From the NCBI GenBank assembly GCA_902493385.1, contig CABUPO010000002.1, positions 62,001 through 126,000 of the forward strand: a stretch of 64,000 nucleotides of DNA, given 5' to 3'. Position numbers and translations under genes: made by a program. Position 1 is the first letter of the stretch. Each line of letters begins with the position of its first letter. The notes beneath the pieces were generated by a model, which was given only the letters and a program-made list of their open reading frames with translations, did not search any database and had not been told where the DNA came from. Source of the DNA: an uncultured Lachnospiraceae bacterium (lineage in GTDB: Bacteria > Bacillota > Clostridia > Lachnospirales > Lachnospiraceae). Shown piece after piece: positions 8,389 through 15,307 of the stretch.

Positions 8389-8850
8389 ATGAAAAAAGAG
8401 AATTTGAAATATTTAATATGGTTTGCTTTCTGTATATATATTGCCGCAATGGCGTACTTTTTGTTTTTCAGTGAACGGTATGGCAGGACTGGGGTAAGCG
8501 GATACAGATATAATCTTAAACCTTTTTCAGAGATTAAAAGATATCTGAAATATTATGACGCGATAGGTTTTGAAGGATTTATGCTTAACATTACAGGCAA
8601 TGTGGCTGCATTTATTCCTTTTGGTTTTTGTATGCCTGTGTTTGCAAAGTCATATAGACATTTTTGGGTTACATTTCTTAATGGGCTTCTTATAATAACC
8701 TGCATTGAGACCATTCAGCTTGTATTTATGGTTGGAAGCTTTGATGTGGATGATATACTTCTTAATATTACAGGCGTGGTACTTGGTTTTTTTGTATACA
8801 GAATTGCGGTTCATATAAGAAAAAATATACGTAAGAATAAAGGTGGATGA
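8389..8850 (+). CDS. VanZ-like membrane protein
   Basis: 153 residues, with about four membrane segments and the VanZ-like core (YNLKPFSEI, LNITGNVAAFIPFGF, ETIQLVF, FDVDDILLNITG). The family includes VanZ of the teicoplanin resistance cluster, but most members have no known role. It begins 8 bp after the EIIC stop and overlaps the start of the next gene, consistent with translational coupling. There is no linked vanHAX-type gene, so I make no resistance claim. Confidence 0.85.
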   Translation: MKKENLKYLIWFAFCIYIAAMAYFLFFSERYGRTGVSGYRYNLKPFSEIKRYLKYYDAIGFEGFMLNITGNVAAFIPFGFCMPVFAKSYRHFWVTFLNGLLIITCIETIQLVFMVGSFDVDDILLNITGVVLGFFVYRIAVHIRKNIRKNKGG

Positions 8851-8851
8851 C

Positions 8852-9205
8852 GTGGATAATTACGAAATTGTTAAGCTGCGCAGAAAACATGCGCTGAAAA
8901 TTGCGAAAAAAAAACAGCCTGTAACGGTTATTATGGCATTTATGGCAGGGCTGGCTTCTTTATGTGCTTTTATTATATTGTGTATAGTTTCTGCAGTAAA
9001 TAAAGGCGCGGGGGGAGAGTATCTTGGGATTATACCGATTATTTTTCTTCTGCTTAATATAATATCTTTTATAGTATCATATCAGAAGCTTAAAGCTGAG
9101 GATATTAAGAAAGGGCTTGTATCCGCAGCGGCGTGTATTAACGGCGTAATGGTTATATTATATCTTATATTATATCTTATTGGATTCTATATAATGTTCT
9201 CATAA
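8852..9205 (+). CDS. Small three-helix membrane protein, unknown function
   Basis: 117 residues from the GTG at 8852, preferred over the GTG at 8843 because AAAGGTGG then lies 7 nt upstream. There is a basic cytoplasmic N-terminus (KLRRKHALKIAKKK) followed by three hydrophobic segments (about residues 25-47, 55-72, 88-115). It resembles small uncharacterised membrane proteins of Lachnospiraceae. No catalytic motif is visible. It overlaps the end of the VanZ-like gene and is the last gene of that run. Confidence 0.65.
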   Translation: MDNYEIVKLRRKHALKIAKKKQPVTVIMAFMAGLASLCAFIILCIVSAVNKGAGGEYLGIIPIIFLLLNIISFIVSYQKLKAEDIKKGLVSAAACINGVMVILYLILYLIGFYIMFS

Positions 9206-9215
9206 ATGGAGGAAA

Positions 9216-9239
9216 GGTCATCCGGTTACTCGGATGACC
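9216..9239 (+). terminator. Hairpin after the EIIC-VanZ operon
   Basis: GGTCATCCG and CGGATGACC form a perfect 9-bp stem with a 6-nt loop, 10 bp after the last stop. The 3' flank is not U-rich, so it may be a stabilising hairpin rather than a classical terminator. The rest of the gap to 9465 is AT-rich with no other feature I can support. Confidence 0.5.
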
Positions 9240-9465
9240 CTAATAATATGAAAAAACGTAAAAAAGCATTCTGTGCCATAGCTCTTTTTCATGAAATTAA
9301 GTATATTCTTTATAAATGAATTATCAATGTGCAAAAAGTTAATAAAATGTGAACAAATTCTTTATTACAATTATTTGTAGTGACATTTTACAAAAAATGG
9401 AATAATATTTCAAAACTGTTACATAATTATATAATAAGATAACTTTTTTGAAAGGATGTATTAGT

Positions 9466-10050
9466 TTGAAATATTTGTGTTTAAGCCTCGTTTTGCTTAC
9501 TTTGCCGGTATATATTAATGAAACTGCGGAGGAAATATACTGCATATCCGATGCGGCTATAATGAGCCAGCAGAACAGTGAAAGATTCATAGAACAGAGC
9601 GCACAAATACGCATGCCTGACAAGCGTGTGAATGGGCTTGTAACAAAATACAGGGAAGAATTTGACATAAGTAAAAAGGAAAAAAATATATTGTACAGGA
9701 TTGTGGAGGCGGAAGCCGGCGGTGAAAATATATCAGGAAGAATGCTTGTCGCTAATGTTATAATCAACAGGGTTTTATGCGATGAGTTTGCGGACGACAT
9801 AGAAGGCGTTGTGTTTGCACACAGAGGAGGGGTATATCAGTTTTCACCTGTATGCGATGGCAGATATTATTCCGTGCATGTGTCAAAGACAACAAAAAGG
9901 GCGGTGGAAAGAGCATTGTCCGGAGAGGATAATTCAGGAGGAGCAAGGTATTTTGTGGCAGAAAAATATGCTGATTCGGATAACCTTGCATGGTTCAGGA
10001 GCAGTCTCACGTATCTTTTCAGTTATGGGTGCCATAAATTCTACAAATAA
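9466..10050 (+). CDS. Secreted SleB-type cell wall hydrolase (first copy)
   Basis: 194 residues. The TTG at 9466 is chosen because GAAAGGATG ends about 7 nt upstream. The N-terminal 18 residues are hydrophobic (YLCLSLVLLTLPVY), giving a signal peptide. From about residue 75 to the end runs a SleB/Hydrolase_2 domain: RIVEAEAGGE (candidate catalytic Glu), GRMLVANVIINRV, GVYQFSPV and a C-terminal FRSSLTY segment. The family cleaves peptidoglycan as a lytic transglycosylase, best known from spore cortex lysis but also used in vegetative cells. A second paralog lies at 12707-13375, beyond thrC and hisA. Confidence 0.85.
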   Translation: MKYLCLSLVLLTLPVYINETAEEIYCISDAAIMSQQNSERFIEQSAQIRMPDKRVNGLVTKYREEFDISKKEKNILYRIVEAEAGGENISGRMLVANVIINRVLCDEFADDIEGVVFAHRGGVYQFSPVCDGRYYSVHVSKTTKRAVERALSGEDNSGGARYFVAEKYADSDNLAWFRSSLTYLFSYGCHKFYK

Positions 10051-10069
10051 ATGCGTATGTAAAATAATA

Positions 10070-10098
10070 TTGAAATAACATATCTCAAATGCTATAAT
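10070..10098 (+). promoter_or_regulatory. Promoter of thrC-hisA
   Basis: TTGAAA and TATAAT separated by 17 bp, 44 bp before the thrC ATG. Confidence 0.7.
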
Positions 10099-10142
10099 CA
10101 TATATCAGATTGCAGTGAGTTTCAGGTGAAGGAGATTATAAT

Positions 10143-11630
10143 ATGGATATTATGTACAAAAGCACAAGAGGCGCTAAAGAATCAGTAACTGCTTCGCAGG
10201 CTATATTAAAAGGACTTGCAGATGACGGAGGATTATTTGTTCCTGATACGATTCCTGAGCTTCCGGTAGAGCTTAGCGCGCTTTCAGATATGGATTATAA
10301 GCAGACGGCATATATGGTTATGAAAGAATTTCTGTCAGATTATACGGAGGAAGAGCTTAAAAGCTGTATTGACGCCGCATATGATTCTAAGTTTGACATA
10401 GATGATATAACAAGGCTTAAAGAGTGCGGACAGGCTTATTATATGGAGCTTTTTCATGGAGCTACGATAGCGTTTAAGGATATGGCGTTATCAATACTTC
10501 CTCATTTGCTTACATGCGCGGCAAAGAAGAATGATATTCATAATAAGATTATTATACTTACAGCAACGAGCGGCGATACCGGAAAAGCTGCGCTTGCAGG
10601 TTTTGCAGATGTTGACGGTACTGGCATTATAGTATTTTATCCAAAAAACGGCGTAAGCCCTGTTCAGGAGAAGCAGATGGTTACGCAGAGAGGCAATAAT
10701 ACATACGTTGTAGGAATTAAGGGCAATTTTGATGATGCACAGACAGGCGTTAAGAATATGTTCGGTAACAGAGAACTGGCGCAGCGCATGAATGAAAAGG
10801 GTTATCAGTTTTCGTCTGCCAATTCCATTAATATAGGAAGACTTGTTCCGCAGATTGTATATTATGTGTATGCGTATGGAAGGCTTCTTAGCAGCGGAGT
10901 AATTAAACCGGGAGATAAGGTGAATTATGTAGTTCCTACCGGTAATTTTGGTAATATACTTGCCGCTTATTATGCAGGCAGGATGGGAATACCAGTTGGA
11001 AAGCTTATCTGCGCTTCTAATGAGAATAAGGTACTGTATGATTTCTTTGAAAGCGGAACATACGACAGGAACAGGGATTTTATATTAACAAGTTCACCGT
11101 CTATGGATATTCTTATTTCAAGCAATCTTGAAAGGATGATTTATATAATATCCGGAAGCGACCCAGAAAAGACGTCGGCATATATGAAATCGCTGTCAGA
11201 AAAAGGTATATATTCTATTGATGATGATATGCGTAAGAAGCTTTCCGGCTTCTGTGGTGGATATGCTTCGGAAGAAAAGACTGCGGAATGTATTAAGAAT
11301 ATGTATGATAATACAGGCTATGTTATAGATACACATACGGCAGTAGCAGCTTCTGTATATGAAGATTACAGAAATCAGACAGGGGATACCACGCCGTCGG
11401 TTATTGCTTCTACGGCAAGTCCTTATAAGTTTGCAAGAAGCGTAATGGACGCTATAGACTCATCTTATGATAAAATGAGCGATTTGGAGCTTATCGATGA
11501 AATGTGCAGAATTTCAGGCGTTAAGATTCCGAAGGCTATTGAAGATATAAGAACAGCGCCTGTGCTCCACGACCGTATATGTGCTAAGGAAGATATGCAG
11601 AAGACTGTGGAAGATATATTGGGATTATAA
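10143..11630 (+). CDS. thrC: Threonine synthase
   Basis: 495 residues, full family length, with AAGGAGA upstream of the ATG. It begins with the typical YKSTRG and DGGLFVP blocks. HGATIAFKDMAL contains the PLP-binding lysine, and TATSGDTGKAAL and NSINIGRLVPQIVYY are further type signatures. It converts O-phosphohomoserine to threonine and phosphate, the last step of threonine synthesis. hisA follows after 45 bp with no terminator, so the two are probably cotranscribed. No riboswitch or leader peptide is evident in the 92-bp upstream gap. Confidence 0.95.
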   Translation: MDIMYKSTRGAKESVTASQAILKGLADDGGLFVPDTIPELPVELSALSDMDYKQTAYMVMKEFLSDYTEEELKSCIDAAYDSKFDIDDITRLKECGQAYYMELFHGATIAFKDMALSILPHLLTCAAKKNDIHNKIIILTATSGDTGKAALAGFADVDGTGIIVFYPKNGVSPVQEKQMVTQRGNNTYVVGIKGNFDDAQTGVKNMFGNRELAQRMNEKGYQFSSANSINIGRLVPQIVYYVYAYGRLLSSGVIKPGDKVNYVVPTGNFGNILAAYYAGRMGIPVGKLICASNENKVLYDFFESGTYDRNRDFILTSSPSMDILISSNLERMIYIISGSDPEKTSAYMKSLSEKGIYSIDDDMRKKLSGFCGGYASEEKTAECIKNMYDNTGYVIDTHTAVAASVYEDYRNQTGDTTPSVIASTASPYKFARSVMDAIDSSYDKMSDLELIDEMCRISGVKIPKAIEDIRTAPVLHDRICAKEDMQKTVEDILGL

Positions 11631-11675
11631 TACAGATGTACAGCGCTGATTTTATAAAACTGGGTGGTTACTATT

Positions 11676-12455
11676 ATGAGATTCAGACCATGTATTGATA
11701 TACACGACGGAAAAGTAAAGCAGATAGTCGGGAGCAGCCTAAGAGATACTAAGGGCATAGATGACGTCTGTGAAAATTATGTTTCTGATATGGATGCAGG
11801 TGCGTTTGCAGAATTATATAAAAAATATAAGCTGACAGGCGGTCATATAATTCTTCTTAACAGAATTGGAAGCGCGGAATATGAGGCGGATATCGAACAG
11901 GCGAAGCTGGCTTTATCAGAATACGAAGGCGGATTTCAGATAGGCGGAGGAATTACATGTGATAACGCTGAGCGTATGCTTGGTTTAGGCGCGTCGCATG
12001 TTATAGTAACATCTTATGTGTTTAAAGACGGTATCATACATTATGACAGGCTGAAAAATATATCTTCTCTTGTTGGGAAAAAGCATCTTGTTTTGGACTT
12101 GAGCTGCAAAAGAATTGCAGACGATTATTATGTGGTTACGGACAGATGGCAGAAAGTAACTGATGTGAAGCTTACGGATGAGCTTCTTTATATGTTAAGC
12201 GGTTATTGCGACGAATTTCTGGTACATGCCGTAGATGTAGAAGGAAAGGCTCGCGGTATAGAGCATAATGTATGTCTGCTTTTAGGAAAATGCGCTGATA
12301 TTACGGCGACATATGCCGGAGGAATATCTTCTTATGAAGATATTAACGAACTTTGCAGACTTGGAGATAATAACGTCGATTTTACTATAGGAAGCGCCCT
12401 TGATATCTTTGGCGGAACATTAAGTTTTAATAAGATAGCCGAAAAATATAATTAA
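11676..12455 (+). CDS. hisA: Eukaryotic-type ProFAR isomerase (HisA/His6-like)
   Basis: 259 residues from the ATG at 11676; GGGTGG lies 8 nt upstream, so the GTG at 11664 is unlikely. The N-terminus MRFRPCIDIHDGKVKQIVG and the blocks GGHIILLN, GGFQIGGGIT and TYAGGISSYEDI match the plant/fungal form of the (beta-alpha)8 isomerase rather than the usual bacterial HisA. The reaction is the Amadori isomerisation of ProFAR to PRFAR in histidine synthesis. No other his gene is in the window. Pairing with thrC suggests an amino-acid biosynthesis unit or a relocated single gene. The eukaryotic-type assignment rests on motif recognition. Confidence 0.85.
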   Translation: MRFRPCIDIHDGKVKQIVGSSLRDTKGIDDVCENYVSDMDAGAFAELYKKYKLTGGHIILLNRIGSAEYEADIEQAKLALSEYEGGFQIGGGITCDNAERMLGLGASHVIVTSYVFKDGIIHYDRLKNISSLVGKKHLVLDLSCKRIADDYYVVTDRWQKVTDVKLTDELLYMLSGYCDEFLVHAVDVEGKARGIEHNVCLLLGKCADITATYAGGISSYEDINELCRLGDNNVDFTIGSALDIFGGTLSFNKIAEKYN

Positions 12456-12519
12456 ATAATATGCTTGTTTAGTATGAAACAATTTTGTAACATTTAACAG
12501 TGTAATAAGAAATTATAAA

Positions 12520-12566
12520 AACATTGTAAAAAATGCCAATTTTCAGGCGTTTTTGCAATGTTTTTT
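12520..12566 (+). terminator. Rho-independent terminator after hisA
   Basis: AACATTG...GCC pairs with GGCG...CAATGTT around an 8-nt loop, with wobble pairs, and is followed by a T6 run. Confidence 0.8.
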
Positions 12567-12599
12567 GTTATATGGAAAAATGTGCATAGAAATTTGGGG

Positions 12600-12628
12600 T
12601 TGCAATTATGTTTCAGTTCCATTATAAT
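12600..12628 (+). promoter_or_regulatory. Promoter of the second SleB-type gene
   Basis: TTGCAA and consensus TATAAT separated by 17 bp, followed directly by a WalR-like box. Confidence 0.7.
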
Positions 12629-12645
12629 TGTTACATATTTGTTAA
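12629..12645 (+). promoter_or_regulatory. WalR/YycF-like box
   Basis: TGTTAC-N5-TGTTAA fits the TGTWAH-N5-TGTWAH direct-repeat consensus of the WalRK cell-wall two-component system. A second, weaker copy (TGCAAC-N5-TGTAAA) lies at 12652-12668. Both are just downstream of the -10 of a wall hydrolase gene. Confidence 0.5.
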
Positions 12646-12706
12646 ATGGCTTGCAACAATGTTGTAAAAAACAGCCGTTTAATGTAATAGTTATTTGGAG
12701 GTTATT

Positions 12707-13375
12707 ATGAATTTTAAAAAATTTGCATTATGTGTAATCAGTATAGTTATAACGGTTACGTTATTTAATACTGAAGCAGCTTATGCAGAGGAAGCTTTTA
12801 ATACAGAAGAGGCTGTTTCCAATGAAGCATGCACAGAGCAGATGGAAGTACCGGCCATAGAGGCGGCTGCGGTATCTGATACTTATCAGACGCAGGATGC
12901 TGCGCCTGAAGCATCAAAGTCTGTTAAGAAGGTCAGTAAAAAGGCAAAGAAGATCAGAGCAGGGGGAGCAGGAGATGATGATAATTATTCTAAAGCAGAT
13001 TTAAGGCTTATGTCAGCAATTATCTACTGCGAAGCGAATATGGAGCCATATGCGGGCAAGGTTGGCGTAGGTATAGTTGTAATGAACAGAGTTAAGTCAT
13101 CTTCATTTCCATCTACAATTAAAGGCGTTATATACCAGAGAGGACAGTTCTCACCGGTACGTAACGGTTCGCTTAAAAAAGCGCTTGAAAGATATGACGC
13201 AGGTAAATTTACCTCGGACAGAGAACAACAGTGTATTAAAGCTGCAAAAGAGGCTCTTAACGGCCAAAAGACGGTAAGTTATAAAGGAAAAACCAGAGAT
13301 ATGAGTAAATATAAGTATTTCAGCGGGTACCTTAGCCGCGCCAAGTATAGGATAGCGGGTCATATGTTCAAGTAG
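12707..13375 (+). CDS. Secreted SleB-type cell wall hydrolase (second copy)
   Basis: 222 residues. The ATG at 12707 follows GGAGG. A signal peptide (about residues 1-27, ending YAEEA) leads into an acidic Ala/Glu-rich linker and a Lys-rich stretch (VKKVSKKAKKIR). The C-terminal SleB/Hydrolase_2 domain (about 95-222) has SAIIYCEANMEPYAGKVGVG, VVMNRV, GVIYQRGQFSPV and a terminal YRIAGHMFK. It is predicted to cleave peptidoglycan outside the membrane. The linker distinguishes it from the first paralog at 9466. It has its own promoter and a WalR-like box, pointing to control with cell-wall metabolism, and a strong terminator follows. Confidence 0.87.
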   Translation: MNFKKFALCVISIVITVTLFNTEAAYAEEAFNTEEAVSNEACTEQMEVPAIEAAAVSDTYQTQDAAPEASKSVKKVSKKAKKIRAGGAGDDDNYSKADLRLMSAIIYCEANMEPYAGKVGVGIVVMNRVKSSSFPSTIKGVIYQRGQFSPVRNGSLKKALERYDAGKFTSDREQQCIKAAKEALNGQKTVSYKGKTRDMSKYKYFSGYLSRAKYRIAGHMFK

Positions 13376-13382
13376 TAAGAAG

Positions 13383-13450
13383 GAAAAACTATTTTGTAGA
13401 CAGTATAAACTGTGTTTGTAAATCTGCCGGCAAAATAGTTTTTCTGCTTT
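13383..13450 (+). terminator. Long hairpin terminator after the second SleB-type gene
   Basis: A perfect 14-bp stem: GAAAAACTATTTTG at 13383-13396 with CAAAATAGTTTTTC at 13431-13444, followed by TGCTTTTT. Confidence 0.75.
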
Positions 13451-13484
13451 TTGGAAAATTGGTAAGTATTTGGAGGCGATTTAA

Positions 13485-14255
13485 TTGAATAGGAAAAGAA
13501 TATTTAAAACAATAATTACAGTATGTATGATTTTAATAATGTTAGTTAATGTGAATTATATTTATTCAAAAGATAATAAGATTAAACTGAATCCGAAAAA
13601 TGTGTCGTTATGTCCTGGAGAAAAATATATTGTTAAATGTAATAGAAAAGTAAAATGGAAATCAGGTAATAAAAAAGTTGCAGTAATATTAGGAAAGAAA
13701 AACAAAAGAGCAAAAAAAGTGGTTGTTAAGGCAAGAAGCGTTGGAAAGTCGAAAATTACAGCATATATTGGAAAAGATAAAGCAGTATGTAATATAAAAG
13801 TAGTGGGATTTACTAAAACCAATGAAGCTAAGGCGCCGTTACACAATTCTTCTGTTGAACCAAAAGTAACTGCACAGCCATCAGCAGAAACACCTAAACC
13901 AATAGAAACACCTAATGTAACAGCTACGCCTGATCCAACGCCTATTCCGGTACAGGGTGATGCATGGCTGCTGTTTTCAGTAGAACAGGAGATTATAACA
14001 ACTGATACAAAATATATTTCGGGAATTTTGTATTTTAATGAATACGATTCAGTTATTAAGGTTATTGTTGATGGGAAACAGGTTGCCGCAAAAGAGTTTT
14101 TAAATGACGAAAAGAACTATAGTATTGAAATTGATTTTTCAAATTACAAAGAAGGACATCAAATTATAGTTTCCAGAGAATATTTAGAAGACAATGCTTT
14201 AAATGGTTCGTTGCATGTATGGGATCAACAAAAACAGTTTATATTGCAAAGTTAG
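13485..14255 (+). CDS. Secreted Ig-like domain protein, unknown function
   Basis: 256 residues with a TTG start behind GGAGGCG. Residues 1-28 are a signal peptide. Residues about 33-108 form a Lys-rich bacterial Ig-like (Big_2-type) domain (LNPKNVSLCPGEKY, WKSGNKKVA, VGKSKITAY). Then comes a Thr/Pro-rich linker with TATPDPTPIPV-type repeats (about 120-155), and a C-terminal region of about 100 residues (WLLFSVEQEI ... VIVDGKQVAAKEF) that I do not recognise; it looks beta-rich and could be an adhesion or binding domain. The same Lys-rich Ig module begins the beta-helix enzyme at 54609. It is a single gene bounded by terminators. No catalytic motif is visible. Confidence 0.7.
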   Translation: MNRKRIFKTIITVCMILIMLVNVNYIYSKDNKIKLNPKNVSLCPGEKYIVKCNRKVKWKSGNKKVAVILGKKNKRAKKVVVKARSVGKSKITAYIGKDKAVCNIKVVGFTKTNEAKAPLHNSSVEPKVTAQPSAETPKPIETPNVTATPDPTPIPVQGDAWLLFSVEQEIITTDTKYISGILYFNEYDSVIKVIVDGKQVAAKEFLNDEKNYSIEIDFSNYKEGHQIIVSREYLEDNALNGSLHVWDQQKQFILQS

Positions 14256-14261
14256 TAATAC

Positions 14262-14318
14262 AATTGTCCAATCACAGCACAAACTATGTTTGCAAAGCTG
14301 TGACTGGACAATTTTTTT
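14262..14318 (+). terminator. Terminator after the Ig-like protein gene
   Basis: AATTGTCCA-A-TCACAGC pairs with GCTGTGA-C-TGGACAATT and is followed by a T7 run. It also sits at the 3' end of the minus-strand AraC gene and could serve both. Confidence 0.8.
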
Positions 14319-14330
14319 AAGAAATGTATG

Positions 14331-15119
14331 CTAAACTTTTTTATGACGCTCACGGTATTCCTGTGGGGACATTTCGGTAAATCTTTTAAAATGTCGGCTG
14401 AAATGCTCATAATTGTTATATCCGCAAAAGGAAGCGATATCTTTTATGCGGTATTTTGAGATGCTAAGGTATGTTTTCGCGAGTTCGATTCTGCTGTGGT
14501 ATACGAATTCCATGCATGAGACGCCGAATTGCTTTTTGTATATTTTCTGAAAATAACCTTTACATAAATTAAGCTGCTGCGCCATGTGTTCGACTGTCCA
14601 GTTGTAGCTTGGATTCTCTATTATATTTGTATTAAGAAGGTTGAGATTGAGAATATAATTATTTGGCTTTTGCTCCTCGTTATTCGTGGCGGAATTAACA
14701 CATTGTTCCTCTATTTTGTTGAACAGGAGCTTATAAAGCAGAAGAATATTATTTTTCTGGTTTTTACTCTCAAAATGGCTGTCAATTAAAAGCATATGAA
14801 ATATGTAGTCAAAAATAAATTGTGACTGTACAGTTATAGGCTTTCCAAGAGGGCATGATGTGTTAATAATAAAGTCATTGTTTGCAACGAATACTATGTA
14901 ATTGTTGGCGTATTCTGTGTTATATGCACGGTAATCTACAAATATTCCGGGAGGGTATATTATTATCTGATTTTTCTGATATGCTATCCATTTTCCGTCA
15001 ATATAAAATTCAGCGGGGGATAAAGTGTTGATTATTAACCAGTATTTACCTGCGCCTATATGCATTTTGAAATCATTTGAATGTTTATTGTGATATCCGA
15101 CTTGTATTGTTTTAATCAT
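14331..15119 (-). CDS. AraC-family transcriptional regulator (copy 1)
   Basis: 262 residues. An N-terminal cupin-like sensing domain (about 1-150, with IIIYPPG and an IGAGKYW strand) is followed by the double helix-turn-helix AraC domain (about 165-262: WTVEHMAQQLNLCKGYFQKIYKKQFG, IASFCGYNNYEHFSRHFKRF, SPQEYR). It is divergent from the giant GH98/CE1 gene across a 188-bp gap that holds a strong inverted repeat, so it probably activates that gene in response to a xylan-derived sugar. The regulator and target pairing is inferred from position. A paralog at 53642-54406 has the same layout beside the second carbohydrate cluster. Confidence 0.9.
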   Translation of the reverse strand: MIKTIQVGYHNKHSNDFKMHIGAGKYWLIINTLSPAEFYIDGKWIAYQKNQIIIYPPGIFVDYRAYNTEYANNYIVFVANNDFIINTSCPLGKPITVQSQFIFDYIFHMLLIDSHFESKNQKNNILLLYKLLFNKIEEQCVNSATNNEEQKPNNYILNLNLLNTNIIENPSYNWTVEHMAQQLNLCKGYFQKIYKKQFGVSCMEFVYHSRIELAKTYLSISKYRIKDIASFCGYNNYEHFSRHFKRFTEMSPQEYRERHKKV

Positions 15120-15205
15120 AATATAGTACCTTCATTCTGTAATATTCACTATAATTAAATATTTTTAATATATTTTACCACAAAAGACAGTATTTGTTAA
15201 TACAT

Positions 15206-15241
15206 ATGATTATTAATCATGATTTTATTATTAATAATCAT
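15206..15241. promoter_or_regulatory. Candidate AraC operator (inverted repeat)
   Basis: 12-bp arms at 15206-15217 and 15230-15241 (ATGATTATTAAT with ATTAATAATCAT), abutting the -35 of the GH98 gene. The left half contains the 12-mer TTATTAATCATG (15210-15221), which recurs at 54539-54550 in the other AraC divergent region. Position directly before -35 suits an activator. Confidence 0.5.
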
Positions 15242-15269
15242 TGAATAAATAATATAGAATAAATATTAT
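15241..15269 (+). promoter_or_regulatory. Promoter of the GH98/CE1 gene
   Basis: TTGAAT and TATTAT separated by 17 bp, 38 bp before the GTG start. Confidence 0.5.
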
Positions 15270-15307
15270 TGTTTTGTATTTTATAAAAAAGAGAGGAGAA
15301 ATGTGTA

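Noticed and set aside
8389..8850. Glycopeptide resistance gene vanZ
   Set aside because: Only the fold resembles VanZ; no van cluster genes are present, and most family members are not resistance factors.
9248..9319. 23-codon ORF after the hairpin at 9216
   Set aside because: No ribosome site, no conserved feature, AT-rich chance ORF.
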